A stretch of 64,000 nt of DNA from Roseomonas gilardii subsp. gilardii (GTDB taxonomy: Bacteria > Pseudomonadota > Alphaproteobacteria > Acetobacterales > Acetobacteraceae): positions 2,938,001-3,002,000 of the forward strand of contig NZ_CP095554.1 in the NCBI RefSeq assembly GCF_023078375.1, written 5' to 3'. Both the position numbers and the translations under genes were made by a program. The notes beneath the pieces are model-generated. The model saw only the letters and a list, made by a program, of their open reading frames with translations. It was not told where the DNA came from and made no database searches. Shown here in pieces: positions 43,537 to 52,850 of the stretch (positions are counted from its first letter, which is position 1; every line of letters begins with the position of its first letter).

Positions 43537-44534
43537 GCGGCGTCCAGGAACTGATCCAGCGGCGTGCGGTGGCAGGCGGCCCGATGGCCGCCGCCAAGGT
43601 CGAGGAGAGGCGGCGTCAGGTCGCAGGCGGCGATGCGGAAGGGGCAGCGCGGCGCGAAGCGGCAGCCGGGCGGCGGCGCCATCAGATCGGGCACCGTGCC
43701 CTCCACCGTCGCCAGCCGGCCACCGCGCGGCCCGTCCAGCCGCGGCGCGGCGCCGAGGAGGCCGACCGTGTAGGGATGTTGCGGCGTGCCCAGCACCTTC
43801 GCCGCCGGCCCCTGCTCGGCGATGCGGCCGGCATACATCACCACCACCTCATCGGCATGGTCGGCGACCACGCCCAGGTCATGCGTCACCAGCAGAACCG
43901 CCGTGCCGGTCGCGGCGCGCATCTCGTCCAGCAGCGCCAGGATCTGCGCCTGCACCGTGACGTCGAGCGCCGTGGTCGGCTCGTCGGCGATCAGCAGGCG
44001 CGGCTGGCAGGCGAGCGCCATGGCGATCATCACGCGCTGCCGCATCCCACCCGAAAGCTGGTGCGGATACTGCGCCACGCGCCGCGCCGCATCGGGGATG
44101 CGCACGGCGTGCAACGCCCGCACCGCCGCCTGCGCTGCCTCCCGCCGCCCCATGCCGCGATGCTGGCGCAGCGCCTCGGCCACCTGGTCGCCCACGGTGA
44201 AGGCGGGGTTCAGGCTGGTCATCGGTTCCTGGAAGATCATCGCCATGGCACCCCCGCGCAGGCGCCGCTTCTCCTCCGCCGGCAGCTCGGCGATCTCGCG
44301 CCCCTCCAGCCGGATCGTCCCGCTCAGCCGCGCCGTTTCCGGCAGCAGGCCCATCACCGCCAGCGAGGTGACGGACTTGCCGCAGCCGCTCTCCCCCACC
44401 AGCGCCACGGTGCGCCCCGCCGGCACGGAGAAGGAGATGCCGTCCAGCACGCCCAGCGGCCCGCGCTCGGTGGCGAAGCTGAGGGAGAGGCCGATGACCT
44501 CCAGGGCCGGAACCGGGACCGGGCCGCCGCTCAC
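43533..44534 (-). CDS. dppD: Dipeptide ABC transporter ATP-binding protein, DppD type
   Basis: The 333-residue ATPase has Walker [17 protein letters not shown], the Q-loop [12 protein letters not shown], signature [18 protein letters not shown], Walker [16 protein letters not shown] and [14 protein letters not shown]. The C-terminus has the cysteine-containing [16 protein letters not shown]. It forms the second ATPase of the Dpp system. It overlaps DUF1028 and DppF genes by four bases each. Confidence 0.95.
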   Translation of the reverse strand: MSGGPVPVPALEVIGLSLSFATERGPLGVLDGISFSVPAGRTVALVGESGCGKSVTSLAVMGLLPETARLSGTIRLEGREIAELPAEEKRRLRGGAMAMIFQEPMTSLNPAFTVGDQVAEALRQHRGMGRREAAQAAVRALHAVRIPDAARRVAQYPHQLSGGMRQRVMIAMALACQPRLLIADEPTTALDVTVQAQILALLDEMRAATGTAVLLVTHDLGVVADHADEVVVMYAGRIAEQGPAAKVLGTPQHPYTVGLLGAAPRLDGPRGGRLATVEGTVPDLMAPPPGCRFAPRCPFRIAACDLTPPLLDLGGGHRAACHRTPLDQFLDAA

Positions 44535-45262
44535 GCCCGATTTGCCTTCGCGATGGCCGCGTTCAGCACGGCGCGGTCGAAGACGCCGGGGTGGTCCCGC
44601 CCCTGTTCGTCCCGCCCGGCCATGAAGCGGCGGAACTGCGCGAAATGCTCGCCGGAGACGGCATGCAGGCGCCGCAACTCGGCCAGCGGGTCGGGATGGT
44701 CGTCCACGCGGATATCCAGGTCGGGATAGGGATCGCGGCTGGCCACGACCAGCGCCGCGGATTGCCGCCCTCGCTTGTCGCCGCCCTCCGCCTGCCCGGC
44801 CTCCAGCGCCAGCAGCAGACGCTCCGCCATGGGCCGGCCGGCGCTGGCCAGGAAGGTGTCGCGCGTCGCCTCCACGACGCGCGGGCCGGCCAGCATGTTG
44901 CCGGCCACCGAGACATCCGGCCCCGCCACATGCCCCGCCCAGCCCACGCAGCCGCTTCCGGTATGCCGGGCGCTGCCGCCATCGTTCGCCCCCGGGGCCG
45001 CCGACAGGATGTGCAACTGCCTCGCCTCGCGTCCCGGATCGGCGGCGATCACGGCGGCCAGCACCTCCCCGGCGCCGCCGCCGGCCCGCAGCCCGTCCAG
45101 CGCCTTTTCGCGCAGCATGGGATTCACCAGCGCCTGGCTGGCGACCGCGCCGACGCGCCCTTCCACCCGCAGGCAGAGCGCGCCGACAGCGAAGAATTTG
45201 GTGGCCACCGCCGCGCCGAGCTCGCCGGTCTCGGGATCGCGGGCCAGGATGCTCCAGGTCAT
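44531..45262 (-). CDS. DUF1028 family protein, first gene of the dipeptide transporter operon
   Basis: The 243-residue product has the DUF1028 start [20 protein letters not shown], then [40 protein letters not shown] and [10 protein letters not shown], with a C-terminal region rich in [19 protein letters not shown]. The fold resembles Ntn-hydrolases, and members are predicted but unproven amidases or peptidases. Its ATG at 45262 opens the operon and its stop overlaps dppD by four bases. Location suggests that it processes the imported peptide, but no activity is shown. Confidence 0.85.
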   Translation of the reverse strand: MTWSILARDPETGELGAAVATKFFAVGALCLRVEGRVGAVASQALVNPMLREKALDGLRAGGGAGEVLAAVIAADPGREARQLHILSAAPGANDGGSARHTGSGCVGWAGHVAGPDVSVAGNMLAGPRVVEATRDTFLASAGRPMAERLLLALEAGQAEGGDKRGRQSAALVVASRDPYPDLDIRVDDHPDPLAELRRLHAVSGEHFAQFRRFMAGRDEQGRDHPGVFDRAVLNAAIAKANRA

Positions 45263-45324
45263 GCCATCAGGTTTGCACGCGCCATGCCAGGAAGGGCAAG
45301 ACACCACCATGCGCGGCAGGCGGG

Positions 45325-45353
45325 TTGAGGGAAGAATAATGTCGTTCTAGCAT
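45325..45353 (+). promoter_or_regulatory. Putative sigma-70 promoter of comM, giving a leaderless message
   Basis: TTGAGG (45325-45330) and TAGCAT (45348-45353) are separated by 17 bases. The comM ATG is at 45361, seven bases past the -10 box, and no ribosome-binding sequence lies between. Transcription would start at or next to the start codon. Confidence 0.55.
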
Positions 45354-45360
45354 AGATTGT

Positions 45361-46863
45361 ATGACCATGGCCCGCGTCGTGACCTTCGCTTTCAACGGCA
45401 TCGACGCCATTCCCGTCGAGGTCCAGGTCCAGATCGCCGCCGGCCTGCCCGCCTTCAATCTCGTCGGCATGCCGAACAAGGCCGTGGCGGAGAGCCGGGA
45501 ACGGGTGCGCGCCGTGCTGGCGGCGCTGGGCCTGGCACTGCCGCCCCGCCGCGTGCTGGTGAACCTCGCCCCTGCCGACCTGCTCAAGGAAGGCACGCAT
45601 TTCGACCTGCCCATCGCCCTCGCCTTGCTGGCGGCGATGGAGGTGGTGCCGGCCGACGAACTCCAGGGCTTCGCGGCGCTCGGCGAACTGGCGCTGGATG
45701 GCGCCCTCACCCCGATTCCGGGCATCCTGCCCGCCGCGCTGGCGGCGGCGCAGGCCGAGCTGGGCCTGATCTGCCCCGCCTCCCAGGGGCCGGAAGCGGC
45801 CTGGGTCTCCTCCGCCGAGATCGTCGCCGCGCCGGACCTGCACCGCCTGATCGCGCATTTCACCGGCCGGCAACTCCTGCCCGCGCCGAAGCCACCCCTA
45901 CCCGCCCCAGTCACCGCCGGTGCCCCGGCCCCCTGCCTGTCCGAGGTGCGGGGCCAGGAAAGCGCCAAGCGGGCGCTGGAGATCGCCGCGGCCGGCTTCC
46001 ACAATCTGCTTTTCGTCGGGCCCCCAGGGGCCGGGAAATCCATGCTCGCGGCCCGCCTGCCGGGCCTGCTGCCAGACCTCTCGGCGCAGGAGGCGCTGGA
46101 GGTCAGCCTGATCCGCTCCGTGGCCGGGCTGCTGGAAGGCGGCCGCCTCAGCCTGCGCCCGCCCTATCGCGACCCGCATCACTCCGCCTCGCAGGCGGCG
46201 CTGACCGGCGGCGGCCCGCGCGGACGGCCGGGCGAGATCAGCCTGGCCCATCGCGGCGTGCTGTTCCTGGACGAGCTGCCGGAATTCCCGCGCCCGGCGC
46301 TGGAGGCGCTGCGCCAGCCGCTGGAAAGCGGTACCGTCTCCATCAGCCGCGCCAATGCCCATGTCTCCTATCCCGCCCGGGTGCAGCTCGTGGCGGCGAT
46401 GAACCCCTGCCGCTGCGGCTATCTGGGCGAAGGCGGGCGCGAATGCGGCCGGGCGCCCCGCTGCGGCGAGGATTATCGCGGCAAGCTGTCCGGCCCGGTG
46501 CTGGACCGGCTGGACATGACCATCGCCCTGCAGCCGATCCCGGCGGGGGAACTGGCCCGTGCCCCGGCCGGGGAGCCCAGCGCCGTGGTCGCCGGCCGGG
46601 TGGCACGGGCGCGGGCGATGCAGGCCGAACGCTGGGGGCGGAACGGGCCGCGCACCAATGCGGAGGCCAGCCTCGATCACCTCAAATCCAGCCTCTCCGC
46701 CGAGGCGCTGGTCCTGGCCGAACGGGCGGTGGAGCGGCTCCGGCTGTCCAACCGGGGCTTTATCCGGATGCTGCGCGTGGCGCGCAGCGTGGCGGACCTC
46801 GCCAGCTCCGTGGCGGTCGGCCGGCCCCATGTGGCGGAGGCGCTGGCCTACCGCGCCCGCTGA
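45361..46863 (+). CDS. comM: ComM/YifB-family AAA+ Mg-chelatase-like helicase
   Basis: The 500-residue protein has the N-terminal ChlI-like domain (VQIAAGLPAFNLVGMPNKAV; VLVNLAPADLLKEGTHFDLP), the AAA+ Walker A FVGPPGAGKSMLAARLPGLL, Walker B GVLFLDELPEF, the sensor region LVAAMNPCRCGYLGEGG and the C-terminal domain RGFIRMLRVARSVADLASSV. In Vibrio, ComM is a hexameric helicase that promotes branch migration during natural transformation. The family is wide, and the cell type here may not be competent. No ribosome site precedes the start; a second ATG is six bases on. Confidence 0.93.
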   Translation: MTMARVVTFAFNGIDAIPVEVQVQIAAGLPAFNLVGMPNKAVAESRERVRAVLAALGLALPPRRVLVNLAPADLLKEGTHFDLPIALALLAAMEVVPADELQGFAALGELALDGALTPIPGILPAALAAAQAELGLICPASQGPEAAWVSSAEIVAAPDLHRLIAHFTGRQLLPAPKPPLPAPVTAGAPAPCLSEVRGQESAKRALEIAAAGFHNLLFVGPPGAGKSMLAARLPGLLPDLSAQEALEVSLIRSVAGLLEGGRLSLRPPYRDPHHSASQAALTGGGPRGRPGEISLAHRGVLFLDELPEFPRPALEALRQPLESGTVSISRANAHVSYPARVQLVAAMNPCRCGYLGEGGRECGRAPRCGEDYRGKLSGPVLDRLDMTIALQPIPAGELARAPAGEPSAVVAGRVARARAMQAERWGRNGPRTNAEASLDHLKSSLSAEALVLAERAVERLRLSNRGFIRMLRVARSVADLASSVAVGRPHVAEALAYRAR

Positions 46864-46937
46864 GGCGGCGGGGCCGGACCGTTGCACCCGCCTGGCCGGG
46901 GGCGCAGAACATCAGCGACCGATACGGAGCCCTGGCC

Positions 46938-47270
46938 TTGAAGCTGCCCACCCTGCCCTTCACCCCCGTCCACTGGGATGCCCTGCCGGCCACCGAGCAC
47001 AAGGGGGAGGCCGGCACCGCGCTGTGGCGCACGCTGAACAACGGCGAGGTGCGCATGCGGGTGGTGGAGTATTCGCCCGGCTATGTGGCGGACCATTGGT
47101 GCGACCGGGGCCACATCATCTACGTGCTGGAAGGCACGCTGAAGAGCGAGCTGAAGGATGGCCGCAGCGTCATCCTCACCGCCGGGCATGGCTACACCGT
47201 CTCGGATTTCGGGGACTCGCCGCACCGTTCCTCGACGGAGACGGGCGCGAAGCTCTTCATCGTGGACTGA
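46938..47270 (+). CDS. DHCW-motif cupin protein
   Basis: The 110-residue product (TTG start, read as Met) begins [20 protein letters not shown], then [20 protein letters not shown], and the motif [20 protein letters not shown] with [16 protein letters not shown] at the end. These match the DHCW cupin family. The motif His and Cys could bind metal. GGAG lies eight bases upstream of the TTG at 46938, and no ATG is available in frame, so this start is chosen. Function unknown. It follows comM by 74 bases. Confidence 0.82.
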   Translation: MKLPTLPFTPVHWDALPATEHKGEAGTALWRTLNNGEVRMRVVEYSPGYVADHWCDRGHIIYVLEGTLKSELKDGRSVILTAGHGYTVSDFGDSPHRSSTETGAKLFIVD

Positions 47271-47273
47271 ATT

Positions 47274-47660
47274 TCAGTCGCCCAGCCGGAAGGCATCGGC
47301 GATGCGCCGCATCCGGCCCGCGCCATCCACCAGGATGACGTCGAAGCGGATGCCCGCGCCACCATGGCCGGGATGGGCGGCGAGCCAGGCTTCCGCCGCG
47401 GCCAGGAGCCGCGCGCGCTGCCGTGGCCCCAGGGCCAGCGCCGCGCCGGCGAGGTCCGACCTGGCCTTCACCTCGACGAAGGCGAGCAGACCCTCCCGCT
47501 CGGCGATCAGGTCGATCTCCCCCGCCGGCGTGCGCGCCCGCAAGGCCAGCACCGCCCAGCCCTCGGCCCGCAGCGCCTCCGCCGCCAGGGCCTCGGCCAC
47601 CCGGCCCCTGGTCTCGGCCCGCCTCCGTCCTGCCTTCGGATCGGCGCAATCCTGGCGCAA
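47274..47660 (-). CDS. yraN: YraN (UPF0102) family protein
   Basis: The protein has the nuclease-like UPF0102 marks [53 protein letters not shown] and [11 protein letters not shown]; the Glu-x-Asp and Glu-x-Lys pairs fit a PD-(D/E)XK-type site. A TTG at 47660 gives 128 residues, the usual size. A longer start at ATG 47729 would overlap the divergent gamma-glutamyltransferase gene. The role is unknown, with suggested links to DNA processing. It converges with the cupin gene. Confidence 0.82.
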   Translation of the reverse strand: MRQDCADPKAGRRRAETRGRVAEALAAEALRAEGWAVLALRARTPAGEIDLIAEREGLLAFVEVKARSDLAGAALALGPRQRARLLAAAEAWLAAHPGHGGAGIRFDVILVDGAGRMRRIADAFRLGD

Positions 47661-47727
47661 TCCGGCCGCCGTCCCATTTGGGCCGCATCCGTCCCGGTCC
47701 TGGACACAGCCTGTCGGAGTCCGCCTC

Positions 47728-49458
47728 ATGCGTCGCCTCGTCCTCTGCCTCGCCCTTCTCGTCTCACTGCCGGCGGTGGCACAGGATAGCCTGAACGCGT
47801 CCCGTCCACAGGCCGCCCTCGCGAGGAAGCACATCGTGGCGGCGGCCCATCCCCTGGCGGCGGAGGCCGGCCTGGCCATGCTGCGGCAGGGCGGCAGCGC
47901 GGTGGATGCGGCGGTCGCGGTGCAGGCCATGCTCAGCCTCGTCGAGCCGCAATCCTCGGGCATCGGCGGTGGTGCGCTGATGCTGTACCGGAACGCGGCC
48001 GATGGCCGGATCACCGCCTGGGACGGGCGGGAGACCGCCCCCGCCGCCGCGCAGCCGGGCCTCTTCCTGCGCGACGGCCAGCCGATGCCCTTCCACGATG
48101 CCGTGCTCTCCGGCCGCAGCATCGGCGTGCCCGGTGCCATCGCCATGCTGGAGGCCGCCCACAAGGAAAGCGGGCGGCTGCCCTGGGCGAAGCTCTTCGA
48201 ACCCGCGATCAAGGCGGCGCGGGAAGGCTTCCGCGTGTCCGCAAGGCTGGCTGGAGCGATCGCAGACGATGCCGACCGGCTACGGCGGAATCCCTCGACA
48301 CGGGACTACTTCTTCTCCCCCGCACCCCTGGCGAATGACCCGGTGCCGCTGCCGGAAGGGACGGTGCTGCGCAACCCGGCCCTGGCCGACACGCTGCAGG
48401 CCATCGCTGACGGCGGCGCGGCGGCGCTGCTGCGCGGCCCCATCGCCTCCGACATCGCCGCAGCGGTGCGCAATTATGGCGAGGGCGGGCTGATGACCAC
48501 CGACGACCTCGCCGGCTATGCGCCGAAGCGCCGGCAGCCCGTTTGCGGGCCCTATCGCCTCTATATCGTCTGCGGCTTCCCGCCGCCCTCCTCCGGCGGC
48601 GTGGCGGTGGCGCAGATCCTGGGCGTGCTGGAGCATTTCGACCTCCCCTCCCTCGATCCGCGCGGCGCCGAGGCGGCGCATCTCATCGCGGAGGCCGGGC
48701 GCCTCGCCTTCGCCGATCGCAACCAGTACCTGGGCGACAGCGACTTCCTGCCCGTGCCGCTGCGCGGGCTGCTGGACCCGGCCTACCTGACCCTGCGCGC
48801 GCAGGCGGTGGCGCCCGGGCGCGCCATGGCCCAGCCCGCCCCCGGCAACCCGAGCTGGCGCGACCCGAACGAGGTGCCCCTCTCCCCCATGCCGCCGCAG
48901 CCGGAGCATGGTACCAGCCAGGTGATCGTGGTGGACGATGCCGGGAACGCCCTGGCCATGACCACCACGGTGGAGGATGCCTTCGGCGCGCGGCTCATGG
49001 TCCGCGGCTTCGTCCTGAACAACGAGCTGACCGACTTCTCCTTCCGGCCGGAGGTGGATGGCCGGCCGGTGGCGAACCGCGTCCAGGGCGGCAAGCGCCC
49101 CCGCTCCTCCATGTCCCCCACCCTGGTCTTCGACCGCCAGGGCCGGCTGGTCGCTGCCGTGGGCTCCGCCGGCGGGGCGCGGATCATCGGCTATGTCACC
49201 CAGGCCCTGCTGGGCATGCTGGACTGGAAGCTCGACCCGCAGGCGGCGCTGGCCCTGCCGCATGTCGGCACGCTGGGCGGCGCGGTGGAACTGGAAAGCG
49301 GCACCGCCGCCGCCGGCCTCGCCCCGGCGCTCCAGGCCATGGGGCACACGGTGGATATCCGCCCGATGAATTCGGGCACCCAGGCGATCCGCGTGACCCC
49401 GGAGGGCATGATCGGCGGCGCCGATCCGCGCCGCGAGGGCGTGGCGCTCGGGGACTGA
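47728..49458 (+). CDS. ggt: Gamma-glutamyltransferase, exported (third of three)
   Basis: The 576-residue protein has a Sec signal ([19 protein letters not shown]) and all the marks of a periplasmic gamma-glutamyltransferase: [51 protein letters not shown], catalytic Thr in [30 protein letters not shown] and [14 protein letters not shown]. It cleaves gamma-glutamyl bonds such as those in glutathione outside the cytoplasm. The ATG overlaps the longest possible yraN start on the other strand. Two solute-binding proteins follow downstream. Confidence 0.94.
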   Translation: MRRLVLCLALLVSLPAVAQDSLNASRPQAALARKHIVAAAHPLAAEAGLAMLRQGGSAVDAAVAVQAMLSLVEPQSSGIGGGALMLYRNAADGRITAWDGRETAPAAAQPGLFLRDGQPMPFHDAVLSGRSIGVPGAIAMLEAAHKESGRLPWAKLFEPAIKAAREGFRVSARLAGAIADDADRLRRNPSTRDYFFSPAPLANDPVPLPEGTVLRNPALADTLQAIADGGAAALLRGPIASDIAAAVRNYGEGGLMTTDDLAGYAPKRRQPVCGPYRLYIVCGFPPPSSGGVAVAQILGVLEHFDLPSLDPRGAEAAHLIAEAGRLAFADRNQYLGDSDFLPVPLRGLLDPAYLTLRAQAVAPGRAMAQPAPGNPSWRDPNEVPLSPMPPQPEHGTSQVIVVDDAGNALAMTTTVEDAFGARLMVRGFVLNNELTDFSFRPEVDGRPVANRVQGGKRPRSSMSPTLVFDRQGRLVAAVGSAGGARIIGYVTQALLGMLDWKLDPQAALALPHVGTLGGAVELESGTAAAGLAPALQAMGHTVDIRPMNSGTQAIRVTPEGMIGGADPRREGVALGD

Positions 49459-49557
49459 TCCCCTGGAAACGGGCGACGCTCGGACCTCCGGCTTTCGCCG
49501 GGGTGGAGGATTCATGACATCCGCACCCCGGGTGTCCCGCTCCGGCCATGGCACCTG

Positions 49558-49598
49558 CTCCTGCCGGGCGCTCCCGGATGCCCGGCAGGAGTGCTTTT
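49558..49598 (+). terminator. Intrinsic terminator after the third gamma-glutamyltransferase
   Basis: CTCCTGCCGGGC and GCCCGGCAGGAG form a 12-base perfect stem with a ten-base loop, followed by TGCTTTT, about 100 bases past the stop. Confidence 0.75.
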
Positions 49599-49679
49599 GC
49601 TGTTCCCGAACACCCCGGCCCCCCGGGACCGGCACGACAACCCGCCCGGGGGCCATCCGGGCGAGCAGGGAGAAAGCAC

Positions 49680-50489
49680 ATGTCCGCCCCGAACCTTTCG
49701 CGCCGCGACGTCCTGGCCCTGGCCGGGGGCTCGCTCGCCCTCCTGGGCGCACGCCCCGCCCTGGCGCGTGGCGCCACGCTGCATGTGGTCAGCTCCGGCG
49801 GTTTCGCCGCCGCCTATCGCGCACTGGCGCCGGGCTTCGAGAAGCGCAGCGGCGATCGCCTGGTGATCGGCTGGGGCCCCTCGATGGGGGACACGCATGA
49901 CGCCGTGCCGGCCCGCCTGAAGCGCGGCGAGCCGCTCGATGTGCTGATCATGGTGGGCTACGCGCTCGACCAGCTGGCGAAGGAGGGCAAGGTGATCCCC
50001 GGCAGCCGCGTCGATCTCGCCCAGTCTGGCATCGGCGTGGCGGTGAAGGCCGGCGCGCCGCATCCCGCGATCGACAGCGTGGAGGCACTGAAGCAGGCCC
50101 TGCTGAACGCGAAATCCATTGCCTATTCCGACAGCGCCAGCGGCGTGTACATCCAGAACGAGATGTTCGCGAAGATGGGCATCGCCGATGCGATAAAGGG
50201 CAAGGCCCGCATGATCCCGGCCACCCCCGTCGGCGAGATCGTGGCGCGTGGCGAGGCCGAGATCGGCTTCCAGCAGCTCAGCGAGTTGAAGCCCATCGCC
50301 GGGATCGACATCCTGGGGCCGCTGCCGCCAGAGCTGCAGAAGATGACGGTCTTCTCCGCCGGCATGGTGCGGAGTTCGCAGCATCCCAGGGAGGCGGAGG
50401 CGCTGATCGCCTATCTCGCTTCGCCCGCCGCCGCCGGCGCCATCCGCGACAGCGGCATGGAACCCCTGGGCCAGCCCGACCGGCGCTGA
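49680..50489 (+). CDS. ModA-like substrate-binding protein
   Basis: The 269-residue product has a Tat-like signal (MSAPNLSRRDVLALAGGSLA), then LHVVSSGGFAAAYRALAPGF, PLDVLIMVGYALDQLAKEGK, IAYSDSASGVYIQNEMFAKM and GEAEIGFQQLSELKPIAGID. This is the SBP_bac_11/ModA-like fold, which binds molybdate, other oxyanions or small organic ligands. No ModBC permease is nearby, so it may not serve molybdate at all; similar orphan proteins are common in Acetobacteraceae. AGGGAGA lies upstream of ATG 49680. Confidence 0.85.
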   Translation: MSAPNLSRRDVLALAGGSLALLGARPALARGATLHVVSSGGFAAAYRALAPGFEKRSGDRLVIGWGPSMGDTHDAVPARLKRGEPLDVLIMVGYALDQLAKEGKVIPGSRVDLAQSGIGVAVKAGAPHPAIDSVEALKQALLNAKSIAYSDSASGVYIQNEMFAKMGIADAIKGKARMIPATPVGEIVARGEAEIGFQQLSELKPIAGIDILGPLPPELQKMTVFSAGMVRSSQHPREAEALIAYLASPAAAGAIRDSGMEPLGQPDRR

Positions 50490-50618
50490 ACCCGACCGGC
50501 CTCCAGGCGCCCGGGGCTCTCGCCCGCTGGCACGGCCCGTGCTGACATGCCGGGGATCGGGCGCGCCGCCCCGGGAAACCGGGGCGGCGGCCACCTTTTT
50601 GCCAGCGGAGATGCCGCC

Positions 50619-52205
50619 ATGTCCTCTCGCCGCGGGGCCCTCGCCCTGACCCTGCGCCTCGCCGCCGCCAGCCTGACCGGCGCGGCCATGCTCGCCTCCG
50701 CCCCCGCCGCCCAGGCCGACACGACCCTGCGCGTGGTGCTGATCAACGATCTCACCAGCCTCGACCCGGTCTTCTCCCAGGCGGCGGTGGTGCGGAACCA
50801 CGGCTTCTTCGTCTACGACCAGCTCTTCGCCCTGGACAGCAAGGGCGTGCCGAAGCCGCAGATGGTGGACCGCTACACCGTCTCCGACGACCGCCTGACC
50901 TGGAGCTTCACCCTGCGCGACGGCCTGGCCTTCCATGACGGGCAGCCAGTGCGGGCGGCCGATGCCGTGGCCTCGATCAGGCGCTGGGCGCAGCGTGACG
51001 TGGTGGGCAAGGCCATGGCCGCCGCCACCGCCTCGCTCGACGCGGTGGACGAGAAGAGCTTCGAGCTGAAGCTCAGCCGGCCCTTCGCCCTGGTGCTGGA
51101 GGCGCTGGCCCGCCCGACCGGCTCCGCCCTTTTCGTGATGCCGGAACGCATCGCCCAGACCCCGGCGAACACCCAGATCACCGACGCCACCGGCTCCGGC
51201 CCCTTCATCTTCCGCAAGGAGGACTGGCGCGTCGGCGACCGCACCGTCTATGTCCGCAACCCCGCCTACAAGCCGCGCCCGGAGCCGGCGGACGGGCTGG
51301 CCGGGGGCAAGGAGCCCAAGGTCGACCGCATCGAATGGCTGGCCATGCCCGATGCCGCCGTCGCCGCCAACGCGCTGAGCAATGGCGAGATCGATTTCAT
51401 CGAGCAGCCGCCGCCGGACCTGATCCCGCAACTGGAGCGCAACCGGCAGCTCACCGTGAAGCCGATCAACCCGGTCGGCTACATGGTCTGGCTGCGTCCC
51501 AACCACACGCAGCCGCCTTTCGACAACGAACGCGCGCGGCAGGCCCTGCTCCATGCCATCAGCCAGAAGGACGTGCTGGACGGCATGGGCATCCGCCCCA
51601 CCGAGCAGGTGCCCTACTGCCCCGCCTATTTCATGTGCGGCACGCCACTGGAAACCGCCGCCGGGGCGCGGGGGCTGAAGGAGCAGGACCTGCCCCGGGC
51701 GCGGGAATACCTGCGCCAGGGCGGCTATGACGGCCGGCCGGTGGTCTTCCTGAATTCCACGGACCAGCCGCTGAACAACGCGGCGACGCTGGTGATGGCG
51801 GAGGCCCTCAAGCAGGCCGGGATGGATGTGGACGTGCCCTCCATGGACTGGGGCACACTCGGCCAGAGGCGCAACAAGAAGGAGGGCTGGAACCTTTTCG
51901 TCACGGTCGCCAATGCCTTCGACGCGGGCGACCCGCTGTCCAACTTCTACCTCGCCAGCCCCTGTGACGGCGGCCTGTCCGGCTGGCCCTGCGACCAGGA
52001 GCTGGAGACGCTGCGCCACGAGTGGTGGAGCGAGAACGACCCGCAGAAGCGCCGCGCGCTGCTCGACAAGGTGCAGGCCCGTGCCTACGAGACGGTGCCC
52101 TATATCAATGCCGGGCAGTTCCGCACCAACGCCGCCTGGCGCGCCAGCCTGACCGGCATCCGGCCCACCACGGTCCCGGTCTTCTGGGGTGTCGAGAAGC
52201 ACTGA
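50619..52205 (+). CDS. Peptide-type ABC transporter solute-binding protein (second orphan)
   Basis: The 528-residue family 5 binding protein has a signal peptide ending AAQAD, then TLRVVLINDLTSLDPVFSQA, LRDGLAFHDGQPVRAADAVA, GSGPFIFRKEDWRVGD and PPFDNERARQALLHAISQKD. It parallels the protein at 18806-20407 throughout, with DWGTLGQRRNKKEGWN and a final FWGVEK, so they are probably paralogues with related ligands. No transport partner genes are next to it. ATG 50619 follows GGAG. It lies 129 bases after the ModA-like gene and may share a transcript. Confidence 0.91.
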   Translation: MSSRRGALALTLRLAAASLTGAAMLASAPAAQADTTLRVVLINDLTSLDPVFSQAAVVRNHGFFVYDQLFALDSKGVPKPQMVDRYTVSDDRLTWSFTLRDGLAFHDGQPVRAADAVASIRRWAQRDVVGKAMAAATASLDAVDEKSFELKLSRPFALVLEALARPTGSALFVMPERIAQTPANTQITDATGSGPFIFRKEDWRVGDRTVYVRNPAYKPRPEPADGLAGGKEPKVDRIEWLAMPDAAVAANALSNGEIDFIEQPPPDLIPQLERNRQLTVKPINPVGYMVWLRPNHTQPPFDNERARQALLHAISQKDVLDGMGIRPTEQVPYCPAYFMCGTPLETAAGARGLKEQDLPRAREYLRQGGYDGRPVVFLNSTDQPLNNAATLVMAEALKQAGMDVDVPSMDWGTLGQRRNKKEGWNLFVTVANAFDAGDPLSNFYLASPCDGGLSGWPCDQELETLRHEWWSENDPQKRRALLDKVQARAYETVPYINAGQFRTNAAWRASLTGIRPTTVPVFWGVEKH

Positions 52206-52366
52206 GTCCCCGACGGGTGGCGCGCCGCCGGCCTTTGCCACGGCGCGCCACGCAACCCCGCGCCGCCACTCCCTCCGGCGCCTCCCCTCTGGCGTCCCCC
52301 TCTGGCGTCACGGCCCCGGCCCCGGCATTCCTGCGGAGGTCTGCCCGGAACCGGAGCCCTGTCCCC

Positions 52367-52846
52367 ATGAGCCGCCCCCACCGCATCGCCCTCGCCGCCC
52401 TGCTCGGCACCTGCCTCGCCCTGCCCGCCTCGGCCGACGAGACCAGGCAGATCGGCTATGTGAACACCGCGATCACCAATCTCGGCCTCACCCGTTCCCA
52501 CCGTGTGGTGGTGGAGCGCTTCAACGACCCTGACGTGCCCGGAGTGGCCTGCTACATCAGCCAGGCGCGCACGGGCGGCGTGTCCGGCATGGTCGGGCTG
52601 GCGGAGGACCCCGCGCGCTTCGGCCTGAACTGCGTCGCCACTGGGCCGGTCCAGGTGACCGACAGGGCCAAGCGCGGCGATCGCGGCGAGAAGGTCTTCG
52701 AGAGCAACACCAGCCTCTTTTTCAAGGAGACGCGGGTGCACCGCTTCATCGACGAGGAGCAGGGCGTGGTCGTGTATCTCGCCTGGTCCACCAAGCTGGT
52801 GGATGGCTCCCCCTACAACGTCGTCGCCGCCGTTCCCTTCCGCTGA
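52367..52846 (+). CDS. creA: CreA family protein
   Basis: The 159-residue product has a signal peptide (MSRPHRIALAALLGTCLALP) and then the CreA core: IGYVNTAITNLGLTRSHRVV, ERFNDPDVPGVACYISQART, GLAEDPARFGLNCVATGPV, and NTSLFFKETRVHRFIDEEQG with a C-terminal DGSPYNVVAAVPFR. CreA is periplasmic and uncharacterised despite its name. It follows the binding-protein gene by 161 bases, which hold no gene I can support. Confidence 0.9.
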   Translation: MSRPHRIALAALLGTCLALPASADETRQIGYVNTAITNLGLTRSHRVVVERFNDPDVPGVACYISQARTGGVSGMVGLAEDPARFGLNCVATGPVQVTDRAKRGDRGEKVFESNTSLFFKETRVHRFIDEEQGVVVYLAWSTKLVDGSPYNVVAAVPFR

Positions 52847-52850
52847 CGCG

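Noticed and set aside
45357-46900. Alternative plus-strand frame over comM leading into the cupin gene
   Set aside because: Only its last 110 codons match a family (DHCW cupin); the earlier part is out of frame with ComM and composed of low-complexity Arg/Gly/Ala.
49512-52241. Minus-strand 909-codon open frame over two binding-protein genes
   Set aside because: It is antisense to proteins with signal peptides and binding-protein motifs.
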